A stretch of DNA of 64,000 bases, taken from an uncultured Eubacteriales bacterium (GTDB lineage: Bacteria > Bacillota > Clostridia > Oscillospirales > Acutalibacteraceae). Where the stretch lies: NCBI GenBank assembly GCA_900316455.1, contig ONCX01000019.1:1-64000 (forward strand). The letters run 5' to 3'. Each line of letters begins with the position of its first letter. Within the stretch, counting starts at the first letter, position 1. Of the stretch, positions 54,337-62,662 are shown in pieces. The translations under genes and the position numbers were made by a program. Under the pieces are notes generated by a model, which saw only the letters and a list, made by a program, of their open reading frames with translations, had not been told where the DNA came from and searched no databases.

Positions 54337-56359
54337 TTGAAACAGTATCCCGCAGACAAGATCAAAAACATTGTCGTCACAGGCCACGGCAACTCAGGTA
54401 AGACTTCGCTGGTGGAGGATGGGCAAGACAGCCGACGGCACCGCCGTCTGCGACTTTGACCCTGAGGAAATAAAGCGCAAGTGTTCCGTATCGGTAGCCG
54501 TCGCGCCCGTTGAATGGAAGAATGTAAAGTTTAATATGATCGACGTTCCCGGTCTTTTCGACTTCGAGGGTGCGGTCGCCGAGGGTTTCCGTGCCGCGGA
54601 ATGCGCTCTTATCAATATTTCCGGCAAGTCCGGCGTAGCTGTCGGTTCGGAAAAGGCATATGCCAGAGCCACAAAGTCCGGCATGGCAAAGGTCATTTTT
54701 GTAAACAAGCTCAATTCCGAGAGCGCTGATTTCTACAAGGTCTTTGAACAGCTCAAGACGGCTTTCGGTCCCACCGTCAGCCCTATTGTCGTTCCCCACA
54801 TGAACGGTCATCAGGTTGACTGCTATATCAATCTTCTTGAATATAAGGCATACCGTTACAGCGGAACCAAGGCGGAGGAGGTTCCCATGCCCGATATGGG
54901 TCACCGTCTCGAAGGTCTGCGTACAGCGATCAGCGAGGCAATCGCCGAGACTGACGACGAGCTTATGGAAAAATACTTCTCCGGCGAGGAATTCACTCCG
55001 GAGGAATATATACTCGGTCTTACCCAGGGCGTCCGCGCAGGTACGATAACTCCCGTATACTGCGGCGCTTCCCAGACCGGCGAGGGCATAGATCAGCTTA
55101 TGAACGGCATGAGCTGGCTGGTTCCCTCAGCGGCGGATTCCGAGCCTGAAATCGGAACGGACGCCAACGGCTCTCCCGTGGAGCTTACCGTAAGCGACAG
55201 CGCTCTTCCGGCTGCGATAATCTTCAAGACCGTCGCCGACCCGTTTGTGGGCAAGCTCTCATATTTCAAGGTAGTCACCGGCAAGATTTCACCCGACAGC
55301 ATGCTTCTGAATATGCGTACTGGCAGCACTGACAAGATCGGCAAGCTCTTTACCGTATGCGGCAAGAAGCAGTCCGACACGCCATATGTAGGCGCGGGCG
55401 ATATAGGAGCTGTTGCGAAGCTCACAGGCGCGGTCACAGGCGATACGCTCTGCGCTCCCGCCCGTCCCGTCACGCTCGAGGGCGTTGACTATCCCGCACC
55501 GTCGCTTTCGATGGCTGTAATTCCTGTCAATAAGGGCGACGAGGAAAAGATCGCGCAGGGCATGATCCGTCTTACGGAAGAAGATCCCTCGATGCATTTC
55601 GGCACAAATACCGAAACAAATCAGATGATCGTCAGCGGTCAGGGCGAACAGCATATTGACGTTATAATTTCCAAGCTCAAGAATAAATTCGGCACAGACG
55701 CAAAGGTTGAGAAGCCGCGCATTGCCTACCGTGAAACAATACGCGGAAGGATCGAGATTCAGGGACGCTACAAGAAGCAGTCCGGCGGTCACGGTCAGTT
55801 CGGCGACGTATGGATCCGCTTTGAGCCGAGCGAGGCAGAGGGTCTGGAATTCGCGGAAGAGGTTGTCGGCGGCGCTGTTCCCAAGAACTTCTTCCCCGCG
55901 GTCGAAAAAGGACTTCTCGACTGCATGAAGACCGGTTCTCTTGCCGGTTATCCGATGGTCGGCGTTAAGGCGACTCTTTACGACGGCTCGTATCACCCTG
56001 TCGATTCGTCCGAAATGTCATTCAAGACTGCCGCTTCCCTTGCATTCAAGAACGGCATTCCCAAGGCAAGTCCTGTACTGCTCGAACCCGTCGGTGAGCT
56101 TCACGCTTATGTTCCGGGCGACAACATGGGCGACGTTATGGGCGAGCTTAACAAGCGCCGCGGCAGAGTTATGGGTATGAACGCGGCTCACGACGGTCTG
56201 CAGGAGCTTATCGCCGAGGTTCCCATGGGCGAGATGTACGACTTCGCCACCTATATGCGCCAGACCACACGCGGCAGAGGCTACTTCACATTTGAATTCG
56301 TCCGTTATGAGGAAGCGCCGTTCTCCGTTCTTCAGGAGCTTCAGAAAGCGGCGGAGTAA
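54337..56359 (+). pseudogene. EF-G-like translation factor with broken frame near its N-terminus
   Basis: The TTG at 54337 (AAAGAGG upstream) opens a frame with the normal start KQYPADKIKNIVVTGHGNSG and KTSLVED, that is, the GTPase P-loop. It then runs out of register and stops at 54459. The rest (from GKTADGTAVCDFDPEEIKRK at about 54422, to 56359) is in another frame and is otherwise complete: FNMIDVPGLFDF (G3), VNKLNSESADF (G4), and domains II to V. About 11 residues (family: short loop and helix after the P-loop, before MGKTADG) are missing and the frame is shifted. Unless restored, the protein cannot bind GTP. This is the second, EF-G-like paralogue typical of Clostridia. Downstream part is 662 codons. 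Confidence 0.85.
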
Positions 56360-56401
56360 TTCTCGCTTTGAAGTGCGCCATGCGCTGAAATAATAAAAAT
56401 T

Positions 56402-56450
56402 CCGCCCCGATCGGCGTTCCAGTTGTGGAATTACCGGTCGGGGCGGTTTT
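56402..56450. terminator. Intrinsic terminator
   Basis: CCGCCCCGA (56402-56410) pairs with TCGGGGCGG (56438-56446), followed by TTTT; between the EF-G-like gene and the convergent membrane protein gene. Confidence 0.85.
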
Positions 56451-56505
56451 GTGATGTGTAGTTGAAAATGTTTTGAAAAAAATACGGTGCGGTTTTATTA
56501 TGTTC

Positions 56506-57114
56506 TTATTCGGCTGTATCAGCGGGGGCAGCTTCGGGAGCAGCTTCAACGGCGGAGGCGGTCTGGGATTTGCCCTCGGACATTTCCGCGCCGAGCTTGC
56601 AGATAAGCGACACGATGATAAACACGATTCCAAGACCTATAGACGAGTTTTCAAAATCCAGCTTGTCAAGACCTTCGATTGAATTTGAAAGTATTGTCAC
56701 AACCGCGCCGCAAATTATGGAAGTTCCGAGATTCACGGCGACGTGGATTATGCCGAGCCTCATAAGCTCATTTGCTCCGCGCATGGTGAAGGGAGTGCCG
56801 TCCTCCAGCTCATGCTTGAAGTAATTCTGTGCGAATTTTGAAACCACCGCTCCGGCAACGCAGAATGCCGCGGCGACAGCCATTATCGTTATGAGCATGG
56901 GCAGGCTCATTTGGGAAATATACTCGTTTGCCGACTTATCGCCTGTGGTTACAACCGCGTTCTGCGAAAGGCTGATGGCTTTATCGCCGTAAACTGCAAC
57001 GAGTCCGATGCCTACCGCGCAGGATATCGCGCCTATCATACAGCATATAAACGCGATAGTGCTGAGTATCTTGCCGATTTTTGAGATAGTCTGGATGGCT
57101 TTAAGTGTTTTCAT
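56506..57114 (-). CDS. DUF2975-like membrane protein
   Basis: 202 residues with four membrane segments (about 17-40, 72-92, 120-145, 155-175). The phrase TPFTMRGANELMRLGIIHV is like DUF2975 proteins of Firmicutes. The tail is alanine- and glutamate-rich. GGAGGAATT precedes the ATG. It follows trxA on the minus strand by 43 bases and may be co-transcribed. Function unknown. Confidence 0.75.
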   Translation of the reverse strand: MKTLKAIQTISKIGKILSTIAFICCMIGAISCAVGIGLVAVYGDKAISLSQNAVVTTGDKSANEYISQMSLPMLITIMAVAAAFCVAGAVVSKFAQNYFKHELEDGTPFTMRGANELMRLGIIHVAVNLGTSIICGAVVTILSNSIEGLDKLDFENSSIGLGIVFIIVSLICKLGAEMSEGKSQTASAVEAAPEAAPADTAE

Positions 57115-57157
57115 TTATAATTCCTCCGAAATATTTTTTTCGCGCTCAGGCGGTTGG

Positions 57158-57469
57158 TTATTCGTTTATGAACGCCTCAAGCTCATCAGCGTTCTGAAGA
57201 CCTACGCGTTTTGATACAGGTTTTCCGCTCCGGAAGAGAATCAGGGTGGGAATGCTCGTAATGCCGAAGCTCGCGGCAAGCGGCATTTGCTGGTCAACGT
57301 TGACCTTGCCTACCTTAACGTCGTCATGCTCCTCCGCGAAATCGGCGAGTATAGGCGACTGCATTCTGCACGGACCGCACCATTCCGCCCAGAAGTCGAG
57401 CAGTACGGGCTTGTCGGATTTAAGCACCTCAGTCTCAAAATTCTCCGCTGTAACGGTTATTTCTCTCAT
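57158..57469 (-). CDS. trxA: Thioredoxin
   Basis: 103 residues. Active site FWAEWCGPCRMQSPIL, cis-proline loop GITSIPTLILFRSGKPV. Reduces protein disulfides with thioredoxin reductase. AGGAGG lies before the ATG. Confidence 0.95.
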   Translation of the reverse strand: MREITVTAENFETEVLKSDKPVLLDFWAEWCGPCRMQSPILADFAEEHDDVKVGKVNVDQQMPLAASFGITSIPTLILFRSGKPVSKRVGLQNADELEAFINE

Positions 57470-57495
57470 TGCAAAAACCTCCTTTTTTAATAATT

Positions 57496-57524
57496 ATTAT
57501 ACACCGTATGCACGGATTTATCAA
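57496..57524 (-). promoter_or_regulatory. Promoter of trxA
   Basis: On the minus strand TTGATA (57519-57524) and TATAAT (57496-57501) with 17 bases between. Confidence 0.75.
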
Positions 57525-57617
57525 GAGCAATGATGTGATTGACAAAAGAATTTACAATTAAATCCGCGTGAAATTTGGCCGTATAATTTACAATTATTTA
57601 CAAGTTTTTATATTTGC

Positions 57618-57646
57618 TTGACAATGATAATCAATAGTAATATACT
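57618..57646 (+). promoter_or_regulatory. Promoter of the surface operon
   Basis: TTGACA (57618-57623), 17-base spacer, TATACT (57641-57646), about 110 bases before the first gene. The spacer contains ATGATAATCAATA, a partial match to a Fur-type palindrome. Confidence 0.7.
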
Positions 57647-57755
57647 TGACTTAACGGTGCGAAGATGATGTTTTTATGTGGTTTTACAGAGTCTCTCACA
57701 CCGAAATAAATAAAATTATGTGAAAGCTGAAAATCTATAAAAAGAGGTAATGATT

Positions 57756-58841
57756 ATGTCAAAACGCACAAAAATACTGGCTGCAGCTGCGGCAATCGCA
57801 CTGCTTGTATTCACGTTAAGCACGACTGTCATGTCGGTGGTAATGCTTGTAAACCAGAGCAACGTAAATAGGATGATCGCCGTTTACACGGGACAGCTTC
57901 AGGATCCCGAACAGGAGGACGACGTTGTGATCGGCATGCATTACACCATCAAGTCCACCACGCATATTTCTGACGCTTATAAATCGGGCGACACGTCGAA
58001 GCTTAACGACCGCGACAAGGAGACTCTCGACATGGCTAAGGCTGTTATCGAGGAGATTATCAAGGACGACATGACCGAGTTTGAGAAGGAAGAGGCGGTC
58101 TATAAATACCTTACCAAGGGAATGAAGGCGACGACAAGCATACTGACCGTAATTGCCGACACAAGCGGCGATTACGACAATCCCCATGACGTGCTTAAAA
58201 ACCACAGCGCGGTCTGCGTGGGTTACGCCACTACATTCAGACTTTTCATGCAGATGCTCGGCATAGAGTGCAGAGTGGTGCATAACACTTCACTGGGTCA
58301 TTCGTGGGATCTTGTCAAGCTGGACGATGGCTGCTGGTATCACACTGACTGCTACATGGATAACGAAAGCGCCAATTACAGAAACTTCAATATGGACGAC
58401 GTCGCGTGCCGCAATTCCGGTCACGAATGGAACACAGGCTACTTTGAGCCGGCGACGGGCAAGAAGTACAACTACACTCTTATGACATGCAAGAAGATAA
58501 AGAATATCTATGCTATTCCCAAGGCGGTAATGGAAGCCCTCAAGGAGAAAAAGCAGACATTCAGCTTTTCATTCAATGAAAAAATAAAGCCGGATGATGA
58601 AAAGCTTGCGAAGTATATGGTAGAGCAGCTCGAATCCGAAATGAGCAACAGCGAAAAGCTGTACATATCCTCCCAGTGGATCATTAACGACGATGGCGAA
58701 TACATTCTTTGTTACTATCTGACCTATAACGGTGATTCCGCTGACGAGCTTACCGAGAAACAGAGAAATAAGATCGACAGCAAGATAAGTCAGGTTCTTA
58801 ATCAGTACAAATATTATGAAAATTACGGCTACGACTACTGA
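57756..58841 (+). CDS. Membrane-anchored transglutaminase-like protein
   Basis: 361 residues from the ATG at 57756 (AGAGGTAA upstream; ATG at 57750 is too close). Signal anchor about 5-30. Transglutaminase-like triad: Cys154 in AVCVGYATTFRLF, His in LGHSWDLVK and Asp in HTDCYMDNES. The C-terminal 110 residues are charged, without a known domain. In an operon with a DUF4358 lipoprotein, MBOAT and DHHW proteins; probably acts on surface peptides or proteins. Confidence 0.9.
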   Translation: MSKRTKILAAAAAIALLVFTLSTTVMSVVMLVNQSNVNRMIAVYTGQLQDPEQEDDVVIGMHYTIKSTTHISDAYKSGDTSKLNDRDKETLDMAKAVIEEIIKDDMTEFEKEEAVYKYLTKGMKATTSILTVIADTSGDYDNPHDVLKNHSAVCVGYATTFRLFMQMLGIECRVVHNTSLGHSWDLVKLDDGCWYHTDCYMDNESANYRNFNMDDVACRNSGHEWNTGYFEPATGKKYNYTLMTCKKIKNIYAIPKAVMEALKEKKQTFSFSFNEKIKPDDEKLAKYMVEQLESEMSNSEKLYISSQWIINDDGEYILCYYLTYNGDSADELTEKQRNKIDSKISQVLNQYKYYENYGYDY

Positions 58842-58874
58842 GCCGTAAAATCCGGGTGAAGGAGCGGTCAGATT

Positions 58875-59378
58875 ATGAAAGCAATCAGGAAAATCACCGC
58901 GGTCATTCTGTCGGCGGTCATGCTTTGCGGAATACTCTCAGCCTGCGGGGACGATGCGGAAGAGATAAGCATGTACGACCTGAATCAGGCGCTTGTGGGA
59001 TTCACGGGAGATCCTGACAGCATGAAGTACGCGAGCAGCAGCGACTCCAATCCCGAGGAGCTTCTCTCGCATGTTTCCAACATTGAATACAGCAAGGTCA
59101 AGGCGTTCTTCATCACATACGCTACCAATGGGACCGGCAACGCCGATGAGATAGTCGCTATTCAGGTCAAGAAGAAATCCGACCTCAATCAGGCAGCCGA
59201 CTCGCTCAGATCACATTTAGAAACGCGCAAGACGCTCTATGCCGCCTATGACAAAAGCCAGCTCCCAAAGCTGGAAAAGGCTAAGGTATTCACTCGCGGC
59301 ACGCTTGCCATACTTATGGTATCCGACAATTCGGACAAGATGGAAGCGGCGTTCTATGGTTTCTTCAAAGACAAATAA
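58875..59378 (+). CDS. DUF4358 lipoprotein
   Basis: 167 residues. Lipobox LSAC at about residues 21-24 (GILSACGDD). Mature part has the DUF4358 form: VKAFFITYATNGTGNADEIV then AIQVKKKSDLNQA and late GTLAILMVSDNSDKMEAAF. Such lipoproteins commonly neighbour MBOAT/DHHW operons in Firmicutes. GGAG precedes the ATG. Confidence 0.87.
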   Translation: MKAIRKITAVILSAVMLCGILSACGDDAEEISMYDLNQALVGFTGDPDSMKYASSSDSNPEELLSHVSNIEYSKVKAFFITYATNGTGNADEIVAIQVKKKSDLNQAADSLRSHLETRKTLYAAYDKSQLPKLEKAKVFTRGTLAILMVSDNSDKMEAAFYGFFKDK

Positions 59379-59396
59379 AACCGGAGGGAATGCTCT

Positions 59397-60803
59397 ATGG
59401 TATTCAGCAGCGCCGTATTTCTGCTGATATTCCTGCCGGTTGTGCTGCTTCTTTATTACGCTGTTCCGGAGAGGGTGAGAAATCCCCTGTTGCTTGCGGC
59501 GAGTCTGATTTTCTATGCGTGGGGCGAGCCTGTATATATACTCATAATGCTGTTTTCGACGGTGTTCGATTACTGCAACGGGCTGATGCTGGAAAGACTC
59601 GACCAAAAGGGAAAGCCGGAGCTGCGCGGGTGGGTGCTTGCGCTTTCACTCACAGGGAATCTCGGTATGCTTGGATTTTTCAAGTATACCGATTTTCTGA
59701 TAAGCAGCGTAAACGCCATCACAGGGCAGGAATTTGACCTTATCGGCATAGCTCTGCCGATAGGAATTTCTTTTTACACATTTCAGACCTTATCCTATAC
59801 TATCGACGTTTACAGGCGTGAAATTCCGGTGCAGCACAATATCGTGAGCTTCGGAATGTATGTCTGCATGTTCCCGCAGCTCATAGCGGGGCCAATCGTC
59901 AAATACCGCGATATCGCAAGGCAGATAGACCGCCGCACACTCGGAGCCGACCCCATATGCGCCGGAATATTCCGTTTTACGCTCGGACTTGGCAAGAAAG
60001 TGCTGCTCGCAAATTCATTCGGCGCGATATGGGACGAAATTTCGCTTCAGCGCGGAAACGCCTCTGTCACGGCAATAATCGGCGCAGCAGCCTATATGCT
60101 GCAAATCTATTTTGATTTTTCCGGCTATTCCGATATGGCGATAGGCATAGGAAAAATGTTAGGCTTTGATTTTCTTGAGAATTTCAATTATCCATATGAA
60201 TCAAAAAGTGTCACCGAATTCTGGCGGAGATGGCACATTTCGCTCGGCTCGTGGTTCAGGGAATACCTTTACATTCCGCTCGGCGGCAACCGCAGGGGAC
60301 TTCCGAGGCAAATGCTCAATCTGTTTATTGTCTGGGGACTTACCGGACTCTGGCACGGCGCGGGCTGGAATTTCGTCATATGGGGACTGTACTTCTTCCT
60401 GCTGTTGGCGGCGGAAAAGCTGTTCCTGCTCGACCTGCTCCGGAAGGCTCCGGCGGTGGTGGGACATATATACACCCTGCTTTCGGTGCTTATATCGTGG
60501 GTTATATTCGCCTGTGACGATATAGGGAAGGCGTGGGAATACATTCTCTCAATGTTCGGCGCGAACGGCTTTGCAGACGCGTCTTCAGCGTATTATCTCA
60601 GAGAGAATTTACTCATTATTCTCGCCGGAGGAATCCTGTCAGTCAGCTTTGTCAGGAGATACGCCGCAAGGAAGATCAATTCACTTCAAAGCGAAAGCCT
60701 GCGCTTTGGCATAAAGACCGCCGTCGGCGCGGGACTCTATCTGTTTTCGCTGCTGATGGTGATAGAAAGCTCCTACAATCCTTTCCTGTATTTCAGGTTT
60801 TGA
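59397..60803 (+). CDS. MBOAT family O-acyltransferase (AlgI/DltB-like)
   Basis: 468 residues with about ten membrane segments. Catalytic region WRRWHISLGSWFREYLYIPL and the conserved histidine in LTGLWHGAGWNFVIWG match AlgI/PatA-type O-acyltransferases, which carry acetyl groups across the membrane. 18 bases after the DUF4358 gene and coupled with the DHHW gene behind. Likely O-acetylates a surface polysaccharide. Confidence 0.95.
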   Translation: MVFSSAVFLLIFLPVVLLLYYAVPERVRNPLLLAASLIFYAWGEPVYILIMLFSTVFDYCNGLMLERLDQKGKPELRGWVLALSLTGNLGMLGFFKYTDFLISSVNAITGQEFDLIGIALPIGISFYTFQTLSYTIDVYRREIPVQHNIVSFGMYVCMFPQLIAGPIVKYRDIARQIDRRTLGADPICAGIFRFTLGLGKKVLLANSFGAIWDEISLQRGNASVTAIIGAAAYMLQIYFDFSGYSDMAIGIGKMLGFDFLENFNYPYESKSVTEFWRRWHISLGSWFREYLYIPLGGNRRGLPRQMLNLFIVWGLTGLWHGAGWNFVIWGLYFFLLLAAEKLFLLDLLRKAPAVVGHIYTLLSVLISWVIFACDDIGKAWEYILSMFGANGFADASSAYYLRENLLIILAGGILSVSFVRRYAARKINSLQSESLRFGIKTAVGAGLYLFSLLMVIESSYNPFLYFRF

Positions 60804-60815
60804 TTTTATTGAATT

Positions 60816-61937
60816 ATGAATATTTTTGACAGAATAAAGAATACATTAAAAATACCGGATAAAATAAATTCAAGGCAGATATGCGTTGTTGTGTTCGTCG
60901 CCTTTCCGCTTGCGATTCTTGCGGCGATAATCATAAAGCCGGACAATCCGGTTTCCGTCAACGAGAACCGGACGCTCAAAACCGGCGGAGACATAAGATG
61001 GGAGATTTTCGACGGCGGATTTCAGGAGGATCTGGAGAACTGCCTTTCCGACCAGTTTCCGCTGAGGGATAATCTGAAAAGCGCCGAAACGGGAATCAGA
61101 CTGCGTTTGGGTTCGGGCTGCATAGGCGGCACGTATGTGGGGAGCGACGGGCGTCTCTTCCAGAGGCTTCTGGAAAGCGATGTTGACGTGGACAAATGCG
61201 TGAGATACGCCGCTAAGATAAACCGTATAGCCGAACAGACCGGAATTGAAACATATGTCATGTATGTGCCGTCGGCAGGAATTTCGCTCAGGGAAAGCAT
61301 GCCTTACGGCGCGCCTATGTACGATTATGACGCTTTGTTTTCGGCTCTGAAAAGGGAACTGAAATCGGCTCATGTGATAGACCTTAGCGAAGCGCTCTTC
61401 GGCAGACCGGAATATTATTATGCCACCGACCATCACTGGACGGCAGCGGGCGCCGCGGCTGCCTATCACGAATGGATCGCCGCGCACGGGGACGAGCCGA
61501 CGGACGAAAAAGCGCCGGAGATAATCACCGTCAGCAGTAATTTTCGTGGAACGCTCTGGTCAAGGGTTCCGAATGCCGCGATACGGGGCGAGCCGCTGTG
61601 GGCTTTCAGAGTGAACGACGATGTAATAGTCGAAGCGGACGGCATGGAAATAAGTCTCTACGATTATTCGGCTCTGCAAACAAAGGACAAATACAATTTC
61701 TTTGAGGGCGGAAACCACGGGATTCTGACTTTGACCAATCCCAATGTAAAAAACGGCAGGACGCTGATGATACTCAAGGATTCATTTGCAAACAGCTTTT
61801 TGCCGTGCATTGCCGGAGATTACTCGAAGATAATCATGGTTGACGAGCGATACGCATTCATAGACGCGGGACAGCTTGCCGTCGATACCGGCGCGGACGA
61901 GATTGCCGTGATAAGGGAAATAATTTCCGTAGGCTGA
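60816..61937 (+). CDS. DHHW (AlgJ/SGNH-like) protein
   Basis: 373 residues. Signal anchor about 20-42. The hallmark YYATDHHWTAAGAAAAY at about residue 205 carries the D-H-H-W of this SGNH-related family, and the C-terminal LMILKDSFANSFLPCIAGDY the serine-bearing motif. Works with MBOAT to place the acyl group on the exported polymer. Start ATG at 60816, 12 bases after the MBOAT stop. Confidence 0.93.
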   Translation: MNIFDRIKNTLKIPDKINSRQICVVVFVAFPLAILAAIIIKPDNPVSVNENRTLKTGGDIRWEIFDGGFQEDLENCLSDQFPLRDNLKSAETGIRLRLGSGCIGGTYVGSDGRLFQRLLESDVDVDKCVRYAAKINRIAEQTGIETYVMYVPSAGISLRESMPYGAPMYDYDALFSALKRELKSAHVIDLSEALFGRPEYYYATDHHWTAAGAAAAYHEWIAAHGDEPTDEKAPEIITVSSNFRGTLWSRVPNAAIRGEPLWAFRVNDDVIVEADGMEISLYDYSALQTKDKYNFFEGGNHGILTLTNPNVKNGRTLMILKDSFANSFLPCIAGDYSKIIMVDERYAFIDAGQLAVDTGADEIAVIREIISVG

Positions 61938-62000
61938 AAGAACATGTTAAAGTAAAGCGTAAGCCTGAGCGGAATTGTTTCCGTAATTTTTCAAAAATAA

Positions 62001-62048
62001 TACCGTTCCCTTTTGTGGCAAACACACACAGAGAGAACGGTATTTTTT
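62001..62048. terminator. Bidirectional intrinsic terminator
   Basis: TACCGTTC (62001-62008) pairs with GAACGGTA (62035-62042), within A- and T-rich flanks, between the convergent DHHW and zinc-ribbon genes. Confidence 0.8.
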
Positions 62049-62069
62049 ATTGCACCAAAATAATAAAAT

Positions 62070-62405
62070 TCACAGCCGCCACCAGTTCAGAAGCGTGCCG
62101 ACGAGGAATAAGCCCGCGCAAATCAGGAGCAGCGTCACCATTGCGATAGTACGAACGTCAAGCCCCTTTTGCTCGTGCCGGTAACAGAGCCTTCCGGCTG
62201 AAATGCCGCGGTTGTCCCTATTGTCGGACGGCCGCGTTTCTCCGACGGCGCAGCCGCATACCGCGCAGAATCTGTCGCCTTCGGAAAGCCTGCCGCCGCA
62301 GTGCATGCAGAAGTTGGGGATTTTCTTTTCGGCGGTGGACACGCCGCATACCGCGCAGAATTTATCGTCCGGTCCGATTTCCGCGCCGCAGTTTTTGCAG
62401 GTCAT
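62070..62405 (-). CDS. Zinc-ribbon membrane protein
   Basis: 111 residues. Two zinc ribbons: CKNCGAEIGPDDKFCAVC and CMHCGGRLSEGDRFCAVC. A C-terminal membrane segment (about 86-106) ends the protein. Similar tandem zinc-ribbon membrane proteins are common in Clostridia; function unknown. Compare the zinc-ribbon protein at 2460. Confidence 0.85.
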   Translation of the reverse strand: MTCKNCGAEIGPDDKFCAVCGVSTAEKKIPNFCMHCGGRLSEGDRFCAVCGCAVGETRPSDNRDNRGISAGRLCYRHEQKGLDVRTIAMVTLLLICAGLFLVGTLLNWWRL

Positions 62406-62492
62406 AGCAGGTCACTTCCTTAATGCATTCCGCTTTACTTAAATGTTCGCGCTTATTGCGGTTCATGCAAAGCGTTGCGATGTCGTATGTGT

Positions 62493-62521
62493 ATTATACC
62501 ATGAAATGACGGCAAATGCAA
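62493..62521 (-). promoter_or_regulatory. Promoter of the zinc-ribbon gene
   Basis: On the minus strand TTGCAT (62516-62521) and TATAAT (62493-62498) with 17 bases between. Confidence 0.7.
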
Positions 62522-62590
62522 GCGATATGAAATAATAATTGGAATTGATAAAAATTATCAAAAAATTCACCTATATAAAAGATATGAGGT

Positions 62591-62619
62591 TTGCAATTTC
62601 AAGAAGAATATGTTATAAT
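62591..62619 (+). promoter_or_regulatory. Promoter of mutS
   Basis: TTGCAA (62591-62596), 17-base spacer, TATAAT (62614-62619), about 44 bases before the start. Confidence 0.7.
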
Positions 62620-62662
62620 AAAAGATACTCAGTAATTTTTGACAGGCGGGTGTATGTGAAAA

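Noticed and set aside
57623..57640. Fur box in the promoter of the surface operon
   Set aside because: Only the left half (TGATAAT) matches well; the right half has three or more mismatches, and no iron-related gene follows.
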